Positions 54,871 through 62,616 of a DNA stretch of 64,000 nucleotides are shown here, piece by piece. The stretch's first letter is position 1; the number at the start of each line of letters is the position of its first letter. A program made the position numbers and the translations under genes. Source of the stretch: G963664115 sp965216035 (GTDB lineage: Bacteria; Acidobacteriota; Terriglobia; 20CM-2-55-15). The notes below the pieces were generated by a model. That model searched no databases. It had not been told where the DNA came from and saw only the letters and a program-made list of their open reading frames with translations. The stretch covers positions 1 to 64,000 of the forward strand of contig CBDCFM010000017.1 in assembly GCA_965216035.1 (NCBI GenBank). The letters run 5' to 3'.

Positions 54871-55581
54871 TTATCTGCCAACACCCACCGGATTCCCGGC
54901 ACCGGCGCCAACGACAGGCGGTACCGGGTACACGCCCAGACCGTGGTACGAGTTGGAATAAATCATCTCGTAACGAATCCTTTGCCCGTCTTCGTCAACC
55001 CACCCCATCGATTGCTGGAACAAACCCGGTTCCGGGTATCCATTCGGCACCGTGCCCTCCAGAATATACAGTTTGTTTTCATGCATCAGGATGTACGCAA
55101 AGGTGCGGGACTGATCGGCGTTGTTGGTGAGGTGTATGGAGTGTCCTTCAACCATGTCCTGCCAGTCCCAAACCAGATTTGTGAGCGTGGCGTCCCGCTC
55201 AAGGAGCTTGAACGTCGCATACACGATCGCCCCCCGCTCATCTTGCTTCCAATACCCGGGCCCGATGGTGTCGGGGGCGTTTTCACGGCACTGGGCGTTG
55301 CCGGGGGGACACGTCGTGGATCGCTCGATACCCTGTCGTTCCAGATCTGTGTAATCGACAACGGTGACCGAGTAGTGCTCGGAGCCTCTGCCGGCGCTGT
55401 ATACACGCGCGGGAAGGATGTAGTCCATTTGCGATGTCCAGGTGGTCTCCCTCACCTCGGGCTGCCCCGGAAAGTTCACTCTAAAGCCGTCTTGCGTGTT
55501 GACATACTCCTCCCATTCCTGGGCGACTGCGGGTCCAGGCAGCAACAGCACCAAAGCGAAAACTAACGCGGTCATGCGCAT
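54871..55581 (-). CDS. Secreted protein of unknown function (tandem paralogue 2)
   Basis: 236 residues with a signal peptide (to AVAQ). Blocks parallel 54007: EWEEYVNTQDGFRVNFPGQP, ILPARVYSAGRGSEHYSVTV, TCPPGNAQC, GYWKQDERGAIVYATFKLLE, LTNNADQSRTFAYILMHENK, LYILEGTVPNGYPEPGLFQQ, MGWVDEDG. It ends in a Pro/Gly/Val-rich tail. ATG 55581 follows GGGAGGGAG; the longer frame to 55656 lacks a signal. It lies 138 bp upstream of its paralogue. Function unknown. Confidence 0.75.
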   Translation of the reverse strand: MRMTALVFALVLLLPGPAVAQEWEEYVNTQDGFRVNFPGQPEVRETTWTSQMDYILPARVYSAGRGSEHYSVTVVDYTDLERQGIERSTTCPPGNAQCRENAPDTIGPGYWKQDERGAIVYATFKLLERDATLTNLVWDWQDMVEGHSIHLTNNADQSRTFAYILMHENKLYILEGTVPNGYPEPGLFQQSMGWVDEDGQRIRYEMIYSNSYHGLGVYPVPPVVGAGAGNPVGVGR

Positions 55582-55671
55582 GATGTCTCCCTCCCTTGCG
55601 GATAAACAATACTGCCATAAAAGGGCTCGGCCTTCGTAAATTCTTCGTACCGCCACGGACAGCCCGACACT

Positions 55672-55697
55672 GGAGTCCAGCTACAGGACTTGAGAAT
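55672..55697. repeat. 26-bp dispersed repeat (partner of 40714-40739)
   Basis: Two mismatches against 40714-40739 in the same orientation. Intergenic, upstream of the paralogue pair. Confidence 0.5.
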
Positions 55698-55822
55698 CGT
55701 TTGCAATGCCATTCGGGCAAACAACGCCGCGTTTCGGAATCGGCATCCGATACTGCAACAAGACCTTCTCTTCTTCCTTAGATTCCGTGGAGTGGGGACT
55801 CACCACCCATGGTCAGGAAAAG

Positions 55823-56746
55823 CTACCGTATCGGGACGATTATGAAGCTGTCGTGCACTTCCACCCTGGGCTCGTCTCCGATCGCCAGGAGCGCTTGGTG
55901 CAGTTCTACCAGGTGGGACAAACCCAACTGCAAAGGATGTTCGTCGGGTTGATACCGTGTTCCGATTGGGTAGTCGCGGCCGGGCTGGCTCGACATCTCG
56001 ATATGGGTGCCAAAAATGTGGGACACGGGTCTGGTCCGCGTAAACTCCAGTAAACTGCGGATGCTCCCCGTGTAGGCGGCCCAATCACGGATGTAGAGTC
56101 GCCCGGGATACAGGGTATCTCCCGTCATTAGAATCCGTGTCTGACGGTCATAGATCGCGACGTGGCTTTCCTCGTGGCCCGGAATCGGAATGATGTCGAT
56201 TACTCTCCCGCCCAGGTCGAACTCCACGATCTCCCGGGGCCAGTCGGAAATGCCAAATACGGCCTGGACGTCTTCGACCCCTTCGCCAACAACGACGGTG
56301 TTGTCCCGGTCTTCAAACTGGCGATCGCCAGCAACGTGGTCTCCGTGTCCGTGGGAGTGACTGACGATGAGGCCTACCGACTCTCCACCTCGAGCCTCCT
56401 GCCAACGTTCGATAATCCCGTCGACGGCGTTCCGGATTCCATCCGACCCAGACACAGCGCCGGTGTCCTGCAACAGCGCCTGTTGACCCCCCAACAGGAG
56501 GTAAATGAAGGGGGCCTCGTAGTGTATGCACTTGTTCTGACGCAGGATCCACGTGCTGTCACTAAATCGAAACACCTGAACGGGTGGATCTTGATTCTCG
56601 CTGCAATCCCCGCTGCCGTGAATCCATCGAACATTCAACCCGGCCGAACCGTTCGATTGTCGTGGCTGTCGCAATCCGAAGGCTTCCGTCCCAAAAGTCA
56701 CACAGATCAAGAACGACACGCACAGGATGAGTCCTCGGAACATCAT
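55823..56746 (-). CDS. Secreted metallo-beta-lactamase-fold hydrolase
   Basis: 307 residues. Signal peptide (LILCVSFLICVTFGTEA), then a metallo-hydrolase domain with H132, H134, D136 and H137 (HSHGHGDH), H191 (IPIPGHEESH) and D210 (LMTGDTLYPG). The Asp at the TGDT position and the C-terminal FGTHIEMS resemble glyoxalase II/arylsulfatase-like members rather than B3 lactamases. The substrate is unknown. The start at 56746 has no clear ribosome site, so it could lie slightly downstream. It is isolated from its neighbours. Confidence 0.85.
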   Translation of the reverse strand: MMFRGLILCVSFLICVTFGTEAFGLRQPRQSNGSAGLNVRWIHGSGDCSENQDPPVQVFRFSDSTWILRQNKCIHYEAPFIYLLLGGQQALLQDTGAVSGSDGIRNAVDGIIERWQEARGGESVGLIVSHSHGHGDHVAGDRQFEDRDNTVVVGEGVEDVQAVFGISDWPREIVEFDLGGRVIDIIPIPGHEESHVAIYDRQTRILMTGDTLYPGRLYIRDWAAYTGSIRSLLEFTRTRPVSHIFGTHIEMSSQPGRDYPIGTRYQPDEHPLQLGLSHLVELHQALLAIGDEPRVEVHDSFIIVPIR

Positions 56747-56826
56747 GATTCGACATTATAGCCGGGCCCCCGGCACACATCAGTCTTGATCCACCTGTAC
56801 AAGCTGTAGGCGGGCACCCCGAACGG

Positions 56827-56916
56827 TTAAGCCACTTCCTTAACCGGATGCCTCTTCTCGGTGGCCTGCCGGATCGCTTCCCTCCGGAACTCGTCCGTGT
56901 ATCGCTGCTGTTTCAT
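56827..56916 (-). pseudogene. N-terminal relic of an IS3-family OrfA
   Basis: 29 codons: MKQQRYTDEFRREAIRQATE and KRHPVKEVA, then TAA. This is the beginning of the helix-turn-helix OrfA protein of IS3-type elements (usual form MKKQRYTEEFKREAVR). Everything beyond the first recognition helix is missing. Confidence 0.75.
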
Positions 56917-57002
56917 ATATGCAACGCCCAGGGTGCCTCATTTTAGCTCTCAAGAGTGTCTACGAAAGTCTGGGTATTTCAAACCTCGTGCCGGGGGAAC
57001 CC

Positions 57003-58369
57003 GAGGTCATTACAAAAGGTGTGTAAAAGTCATCAGGCGGCGGCCTTCGATTTGGACACGACTCTGATGCCGTCAGCGAATTGCTGACCATCATAGACCT
57101 CTTGTAAGAGATCGGAACCCTTTAAGTGCCGCCAAGCCTTCTCAGCGACACGCAGTAACCTCCAGATCATCGCAGTTGCATTCTCGACACGCTTGAAGCG
57201 ACGAGCGGCGTTGGTTCTCAACCGCACCATGTCGAAGGGTGACTCAACGATGTTGGTCGTTCTCAGATGCACCCAGTGTTGCTTCGGGAACGCATAGAAG
57301 GTGATCATCCGATCCCAGTCCCGCAACAGCGTCTCACCCGCCTTCGGATAGTTCTTTTGATATCGGCGAATGAACTGATCCCGCTTACGTTCGCATGCGG
57401 CTCGGGAGTCGGCGAAGGCCATCCCGTGGAGAAGCTGCCTGGCCGCCGGCTGGTCGGTCTTTGGCAGGTGATCCACCACGTTCATCGACTTGTGGTTCCA
57501 GCAGCGTTGTTCCTGGCCCTCGGGGTGTTGCTCGGCCAGGGCGGACCAAATTCCCAGGTGACCATCGGCAACGGTCAGTCGTCCCAGCTTCAGACCCCGA
57601 TCCCTGAGGTTCCGCAGAATACGACTCCAGGATTCCTTGCTCTCCCTCTGACCGCTCTCACAGGCCAACAGCACTTTACGCCCGTCTGACAGGCCTGCGA
57701 TGATCACCAGTAGTGCCGCCCGTTCTTTCGCGATCCCCGCTTTTACGTACAAGCCGTCCGCCCAGTGATACACCACCTCAAGCTCGGACAGATCCTGCTG
57801 GCTCCACTCGTCGTATTCCAGTTGCCATGTCGATTTCAGCCGTTGAATCGACGCCCGCGACAACGGAGCGCCCGCACCCAGCAGTCCGCGCATTGCCTGC
57901 TCGAAGTCTCCTGTGGCCAGGCCGTGAAGATAGAGTTCGGGAAGCAGTTGCCCCAGCTGCTTCGATTTCCGGTGAAAGTACGGCAGAATCTCACTCTCGA
58001 AGCGCTCGGTCGTGTTCCGGACCCGGGGCCGACGAACCTCCATCGTTCCGTTCAACATCGCAAACCGTCGCGGTTTCCCGTGACCGTTCCGGTAGCCCCG
58101 TCGATCCGAACTCCGCTCCGATTTCCTTCGACCCAAGAACTGCGTCACTTCGTCTTCCAGAAGTTCCTGGAGCCTATCCTGCACTCGTGATCGCGCCCAA
58201 TCTTCCAGAACCTCATACTGCTTCGTTGACGCCGCTACTTCCGGTGTGTTCTTCTTCTCCATGGGTGGTGTACCTTTCTCCCGGTTGGCCCCGGGATTTG
58301 CTTGCGGTTAATAGTTCACCGAAAGCGTACACCGCCTTTTTCTTTTTACACACTTATTGGAACGACCTC
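57003..58369 (-). mobile_element. IS256-family element, copy C (intact, 9-bp target duplication)
   Basis: 1367 bp with inverted ends GAGGTCATTACAAAAGGTGT (57003) and the inverse of GAGGTCGTTCCAATAAGTGT (to 58369). It is flanked by GGGGAACCC on both sides (56994-57002 and 58370-58378), a 9-bp target duplication. Ends match those of copies A and B, though the transposase differs more. Confidence 0.95.
57033..58262 (-). CDS. IS256-family transposase, copy C
   Basis: 409 residues, same length as copy A. Catalytic D169 (YHWADGLYVK), D233 (TVADGHLGIW) and E340 (TNIVESPFDMVRLRT) are intact, as is RCWNHK. Differences from copy A are spread along the protein (for example ATG-proximal KNTPEVAASTKQYEVLEDWA). 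No lesions, so possibly active and able to act on copies A and B through the shared ends. Confidence 0.96.
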   Translation of the reverse strand: MEKKNTPEVAASTKQYEVLEDWARSRVQDRLQELLEDEVTQFLGRRKSERSSDRRGYRNGHGKPRRFAMLNGTMEVRRPRVRNTTERFESEILPYFHRKSKQLGQLLPELYLHGLATGDFEQAMRGLLGAGAPLSRASIQRLKSTWQLEYDEWSQQDLSELEVVYHWADGLYVKAGIAKERAALLVIIAGLSDGRKVLLACESGQRESKESWSRILRNLRDRGLKLGRLTVADGHLGIWSALAEQHPEGQEQRCWNHKSMNVVDHLPKTDQPAARQLLHGMAFADSRAACERKRDQFIRRYQKNYPKAGETLLRDWDRMITFYAFPKQHWVHLRTTNIVESPFDMVRLRTNAARRFKRVENATAMIWRLLRVAEKAWRHLKGSDLLQEVYDGQQFADGIRVVSKSKAAA

Positions 58370-58388
58370 GGGGAACCCGGCCGTGAGA

Positions 58389-58760
58389 TCAGCTCACATG
58401 CGGGAGCGTCTCCCGCTCGTCCAATGCAGTTTTGGCCGATCGCAGGGCATGCCACAGGTCCCGGTCCTGCTGTAGCCCCAGCCAAGAATCGGCGCTCATC
58501 CCGGTCACGCGTGCCAATCGCAGGGCCGTGTCAGGAGTGACGGTCCTCTTGCCACGTATGATCCCGTTCAGACGGGGAAAACATACCCCGAGACGAATGG
58601 CAAAGGCAGATTGTGTCACGCCAAGGGGCTTGAGGAACTCCTCGAGCAACATTTCGCCTGGACGCGTCCGAGGATGTTGGGTTGGCATCGGGCGCGTCAC
58701 CAACGGTTTGCTTCGGGATTGACGTTTAATGGTAGTCGGTGACTTCGACCTGGTCGGCAT
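58389..58760 (-). CDS. HigA-family antitoxin-like XRE regulator, orphan
   Basis: 123 residues. The HigA core is present: RPGEMLLEEFLKPLGVTQSA, a helix-turn-helix (FAIRLGVCFPRLNGIIRGKR), and TVTPDTALRLARVTGMSADS with WLGLQQDRDLW. HigA proteins neutralise a HigB RNase toxin and repress the operon. No higB is visible on either side; IS256-C starts 19 bp past the stop (first base of its duplication at 58370). ATG 58760 has GGGAGA upstream; conserved sequence starts nearer 58688, which is an alternative start. The N-terminal ~24 residues are basic and not typical of HigA. Confidence 0.8.
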   Translation of the reverse strand: MPTRSKSPTTIKRQSRSKPLVTRPMPTQHPRTRPGEMLLEEFLKPLGVTQSAFAIRLGVCFPRLNGIIRGKRTVTPDTALRLARVTGMSADSWLGLQQDRDLWHALRSAKTALDERETLPHVS

Positions 58761-59017
58761 ACCCGTTCTCCCATTTTGTATTGACCTTTTCGAGTTTTTG
58801 GCTCCTGAATCCACTTGGACGTATGGTCGCCTCTGCTCCAACGTGGTTCACGCCTGATGGGCCCCGTTGTCATGGCCCTAGACTGTTGCGTAACGGCGGT
58901 TCTCCGTCCAACAGATTGAGATTAATCACCCGAACCCAGGTCGAGACGCTATTCTAGACGCCGGAATTTCGATGTCCGACGTCTTACCTGTCACAGCAGT
59001 CGACGAAAGCTGATCTA
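58761..59017. other. Divergent intergenic region
   Basis: Between the minus-strand HigA-like gene and the plus-strand DUF5916 gene; promoters for both should lie here. No toxin gene and no other feature recognised. Confidence 0.4.
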
Positions 59018-61252
59018 ATGAACAGCAATTCTTTCCCACGCGTATTGGTCCTCATATGGGTATGCGTCTCGTCACCCGTATTGGCCACCGCCGGGCAAGA
59101 GGAAAGCAGCCTTCCTCGGTCGGTTCGTTCTGCAACTGTCACAACAATTACGTCGGACATCAGCGTCGACGGATTCCTCGACGAGCGGGAATGGCTGATG
59201 GCGCCGAAAATTGGCGAGTTGACGCAGAGGGAACCGGTAACCGGAGAAAGTCCGACTGAGAATACGGAGGTCACGCTGCTCCGCGATGCGAATAATCTTT
59301 ATATCGGCGTTATGTCCTACGAATCAGAGCCGGACAGAATCGTCGGCATGCAGATGGCTCGCGACGCCAACCTGGACTCTGACGACCGGATTGAGATTGT
59401 GCTCGATACATATCGAGACCAACGCAACGCCTTTTACTTCGCCACGAACCCGGCGGGTGCGTTGGTAGACGGCCTCCTGTTCGCAAACGGTCAATCGAAC
59501 ATGAACTGGGATGCTGTGTGGGAGGTTCGGACCCAGCGAACGGATCAGGGATGGTCCGCCGAATTTGCAATACCGTTTAAGAGTCTGGGGTTTTCCCCCG
59601 GGGGAGGGGTCTGGGGATTCAACATCTCTCGACGGATTCAGCGAAAGCTAGAGGAAGCTCGCTGGGCCGGAGCCCGCCTGGAAACGCAGTTCCACCAGGT
59701 GTCGGAAGCGGGTGAAATTTCCAACCTCGAGGGCATCACACAAGGCGTCGGTCTGGATATGCGGCCGTTTTTGGCCGGCCGTTGGCTGCATAGCAGCGCA
59801 AATGCGAACGACACGATCACCGGCAAGCCGGGACTCGACATTTCCTACAACTTCACTCCCAATCTGAAGCTGACGGCGACCGCAAATACGGACTTCGGCG
59901 AAACGGAAGTGGACACGCGCCAGATCAATCTTTCGCGCTTCTCGTTATTTTTTCCAGAGAAGAGATCATTCTTCCTGGAAGATGCCGGAGTCTTTGCCTT
60001 TTCGAATACCTCTGTCAGTCCACCCCCATACCTGGCCCCGCCCAGGCTCGAAGTGATCCCGTTTTTCAGCCGCCAGATCGGACTGCTTGCCGGAGAAGAG
60101 GTTCCCATCGACTTCGGCACAAAGCTCACCGGCCGAGTCGGTCGAATGGATCTCGGTGTGCTCAATGTTCGCACCCGGGCCTTGCGCGAAGTCGATGCAA
60201 AGAACTTTTTCGTAGGACGTGCGAAATGGAATCTCCTGGAGCAATCTTATATCGGCGGAATCGTCACCGACGGAAGCCCATCCCTGCCGACATCAAGCCA
60301 GACCTTCGGTACAGACGTGCGTCTTGCGACTTCACGGTTTCTGGGTAACTCGAACAATCTGATTTTCAACGCGTACGCGCTCAAAAGCCTGAACGAACAG
60401 ATTTCCAACCGAGACTCCTCCTACGGCGTTTCGGTGGACTATCCAAACGACCGGATCGAGATGGAGTTCACCTGGCGCGATGTACAGGAGAATTTCAAAC
60501 CCACTCTTGGTTTCGTCGGTCGTCGCAACTTGCGCCTCTTCAGGATTGGGGGCCGTTTTAATCCTAGACCTCAAGATTTCCTGGACATCCAGCAGATGTT
60601 CATGGGCCTGTTCTACAATCGTTTCACACGGCTCGATAGTGGCGAGGTCGAGAGCTGGAACCTTCACGTTGCCGGGCCAATCGACTGGCACTTCAGGTCG
60701 GGTGATGCGCTGCACGCCGTTTTCTGGCCGTCTGTTGTATACGAGCGATTGTTCACCCCTTTTGAAATTTTTCCTGGCGTCACGCTGCCGCCCGGAGAAT
60801 ACCGGTTCACACGGTTTGAAAATACTGCAGCGAGTGCGTCGAGGCGCAGACTGCAAGTCTTTGCCTCCTGGAAACTGGGCAACTATTGGTCCGGGACCGC
60901 TAACGAATTCGAGACGAGGCTGACCTATAGGATCCCGCCCTGGTTCACGATTAGTTTCAATGCCAGCCAGACATTTGCCCAGCTGCTGCAAGGCAATTTT
61001 GTCGCCCGAATCTTATCCGGACAGTTCAACTATTCGGCTTCGCCGTTTCTCTCGTTCTCGAACCTAATTCAATTTGACAACAGGTCTAGAAATCTGGGCT
61101 GGCAGAGCCGTACCCGATGGATTCTGCGACCTGGGAATGACTTGTTCTTTGTGTTCAGCCGGGGGTGGAGACAGGATCCGGATGCGGACTTTCGGTTCAG
61201 GGCTCAAGAGAGCAAAGTATCGGCGAAGCTTCAGTACACGTTCCGTTTCTGA
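59018..61252 (+). CDS. DUF5916 outer-membrane protein with N-terminal CBM9-like domain (copy 3)
   Basis: 744 residues. Signal peptide (LVLIWVCVSSPVLATA), CBM9-like domain (VDGFLDEREWLMAP, NNLYIGVMSYESEPDRI, DTYRDQRNAFYFATNPAGA), then the DUF5916 barrel (ANTDFGETEVDTRQINL, FPEKRSFFLEDAGVFAF, SRQIGLLAG, TLGFVGRRNLRLFRIGGRFN) ending TFRF, a barrel-type terminal Phe. It is closely similar to 28479 throughout, so the two are recent paralogues or were kept similar by conversion. Upstream ribosome site is weak. Function unknown; outer-membrane binding or transport is inferred. Confidence 0.88.
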   Translation: MNSNSFPRVLVLIWVCVSSPVLATAGQEESSLPRSVRSATVTTITSDISVDGFLDEREWLMAPKIGELTQREPVTGESPTENTEVTLLRDANNLYIGVMSYESEPDRIVGMQMARDANLDSDDRIEIVLDTYRDQRNAFYFATNPAGALVDGLLFANGQSNMNWDAVWEVRTQRTDQGWSAEFAIPFKSLGFSPGGGVWGFNISRRIQRKLEEARWAGARLETQFHQVSEAGEISNLEGITQGVGLDMRPFLAGRWLHSSANANDTITGKPGLDISYNFTPNLKLTATANTDFGETEVDTRQINLSRFSLFFPEKRSFFLEDAGVFAFSNTSVSPPPYLAPPRLEVIPFFSRQIGLLAGEEVPIDFGTKLTGRVGRMDLGVLNVRTRALREVDAKNFFVGRAKWNLLEQSYIGGIVTDGSPSLPTSSQTFGTDVRLATSRFLGNSNNLIFNAYALKSLNEQISNRDSSYGVSVDYPNDRIEMEFTWRDVQENFKPTLGFVGRRNLRLFRIGGRFNPRPQDFLDIQQMFMGLFYNRFTRLDSGEVESWNLHVAGPIDWHFRSGDALHAVFWPSVVYERLFTPFEIFPGVTLPPGEYRFTRFENTAASASRRRLQVFASWKLGNYWSGTANEFETRLTYRIPPWFTISFNASQTFAQLLQGNFVARILSGQFNYSASPFLSFSNLIQFDNRSRNLGWQSRTRWILRPGNDLFFVFSRGWRQDPDADFRFRAQESKVSAKLQYTFRF

Positions 61253-61449
61253 AGCGCCTCGAATCTCAGATCTTCATTTGGACACTGATGAAATTCGCTT
61301 CGATTCGACTTGATTCTCACTGCGTTGACAGCGTAGGACTCCCAGCTTACAATTTGCACCTCTATCAAAACAGGCCAGCAGAGACTCGGGAGACTGTCCC
61401 CACGGGCGCTGTTCGCGTCGAACACAAACGGTTCGTTCACCGGAGGTCT
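61253..61449. other. Leader between DUF5916 and the long DPRD-type gene
   Basis: No gene. Ends in a ribosome site (GGAGGT) before 61450. Confidence 0.4.
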
Positions 61450-62538
61450 ATGATGATTTATCGGGTTCTTATTGCAGGGGCCGTTCTGTCTGTTCTGATC
61501 GTATCCGCATCATCGGCCGTGGTACCCGTCGCCGCCCAGACCCCAGAGGACGCCTTAACAGCGACGTGGCCTCCGCCCCCCACGACCTACACGCCGCCCC
61601 GTACGCCATGGGGCGATCCGGACTTGGTGGGGACATGGGACTTTCAGAGCAGGATCCCGATGGAACGACCCGAGCTTTATGAAGGGAAACCGGTTCTGAC
61701 GGATGAAGAATGGGCTGAATGGGATGGGGTTAACAGGATTTCGAATTGGAACCAGCAGAACTTCGTAAGAGACCGGAGGACGTCGCTCATTGTGGATCCT
61801 CCGGATGGGAGGATTCCACCGCTGTCGCCCGAGGGGGATGCGAGGGTGGAGGCGTATGAAGCTGTTCGGAATGCGCCTGGACGCGGTCCCTACGATTCAT
61901 GGGAAGACTTCCGCTCGATAGGGCGTTGCATCTCGGCACACACGCCACAGGGTCCGATGGGTTACAACAGTGCGGTGCTGTTTATGCAGTCGCCCGGTTG
62001 GGTGGTGATGATCCGCGAGCGACTAGACACTCGCGTCATCCCGCTTGACGGGCGCCCTCATCTGGATTCAGACGTCCGCCAGTGGAACGGGGCCTCTCGT
62101 GGCTACTGGGAAGGGAGTACCCTGGTCGTGGAGACGAGGAATTTCACGGACAAGCAGATGGGGACCGGAATAATGAACCCAGCCAGTCGCCAGCCTGTGA
62201 CCGGATTCTTCCGGGACTTGCCGGCCACTGAACCCGCGGCTTCAGCCGGACCATCCTTCATTCAAAGGGGAATCACATTCGGAAGTTTTGTTCTGACCGA
62301 ACGTTTCGTGCCCGTTAGCCCGACCCGGATGCACTATTACGCCACGCTCGAGGATCCGACCACGTGGACCCGACCCTGGACCTTCATGCTCCCCTGGGTG
62401 AAAGACGACAATTATCAGATACTCGAGTATGCGTGTGTCGAGGGAGAGCTCAGCGTTGGCTCGGGCCTGGCCGCCGAGCGTATGAAAGAGGAGGCAGAGA
62501 GAGCCGCCGAAGAAGCCGCAAATGAGGGACGGCAGTGA
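61450..62538 (+). CDS. Long DPRD/WEGxTLVV-type secreted protein (copy 4)
   Basis: 362 residues with a signal peptide (to VAAQ). It is the divergent long form of the family: WGDPDLVGTWDFQSRIPMER in place of DPRDLSGVW, CISAHTPQGPMGYN, RERLDTRVIPLDGRPHLD, NGASRGYWEGSTLVVETRNF, LTERFVPVSPTRMHYYATLE, DPTTWTRPW and a terminal YQILEYACVEGE. Then comes an Ala/Glu-rich helical tail (KEEAERAAEEAANEG). The WEG-TLVV and EYxC blocks link it to 17643, 20456 and 36970. ATG 61450 or 61453 follows GGAGGT. It is followed 78 bp later by the exported FAH-family gene. Function unknown. Confidence 0.78.
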   Translation: MMIYRVLIAGAVLSVLIVSASSAVVPVAAQTPEDALTATWPPPPTTYTPPRTPWGDPDLVGTWDFQSRIPMERPELYEGKPVLTDEEWAEWDGVNRISNWNQQNFVRDRRTSLIVDPPDGRIPPLSPEGDARVEAYEAVRNAPGRGPYDSWEDFRSIGRCISAHTPQGPMGYNSAVLFMQSPGWVVMIRERLDTRVIPLDGRPHLDSDVRQWNGASRGYWEGSTLVVETRNFTDKQMGTGIMNPASRQPVTGFFRDLPATEPAASAGPSFIQRGITFGSFVLTERFVPVSPTRMHYYATLEDPTTWTRPWTFMLPWVKDDNYQILEYACVEGELSVGSGLAAERMKEEAERAAEEAANEGRQ

Positions 62539-62616
62539 TCTGGCGGCTTAAAGAACGATGAGACTGACAGGATGCGTAGTAATAGGACTCAGCGCATTCA
62601 TCATACGGAGATCGCT

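Noticed and set aside
58761..59017. HigB toxin upstream of the HigA-like gene
   Set aside because: No frame on the correct strand shows RelE/HigB features; a WFTPDGP match occurs only on the opposite strand and is probably chance.
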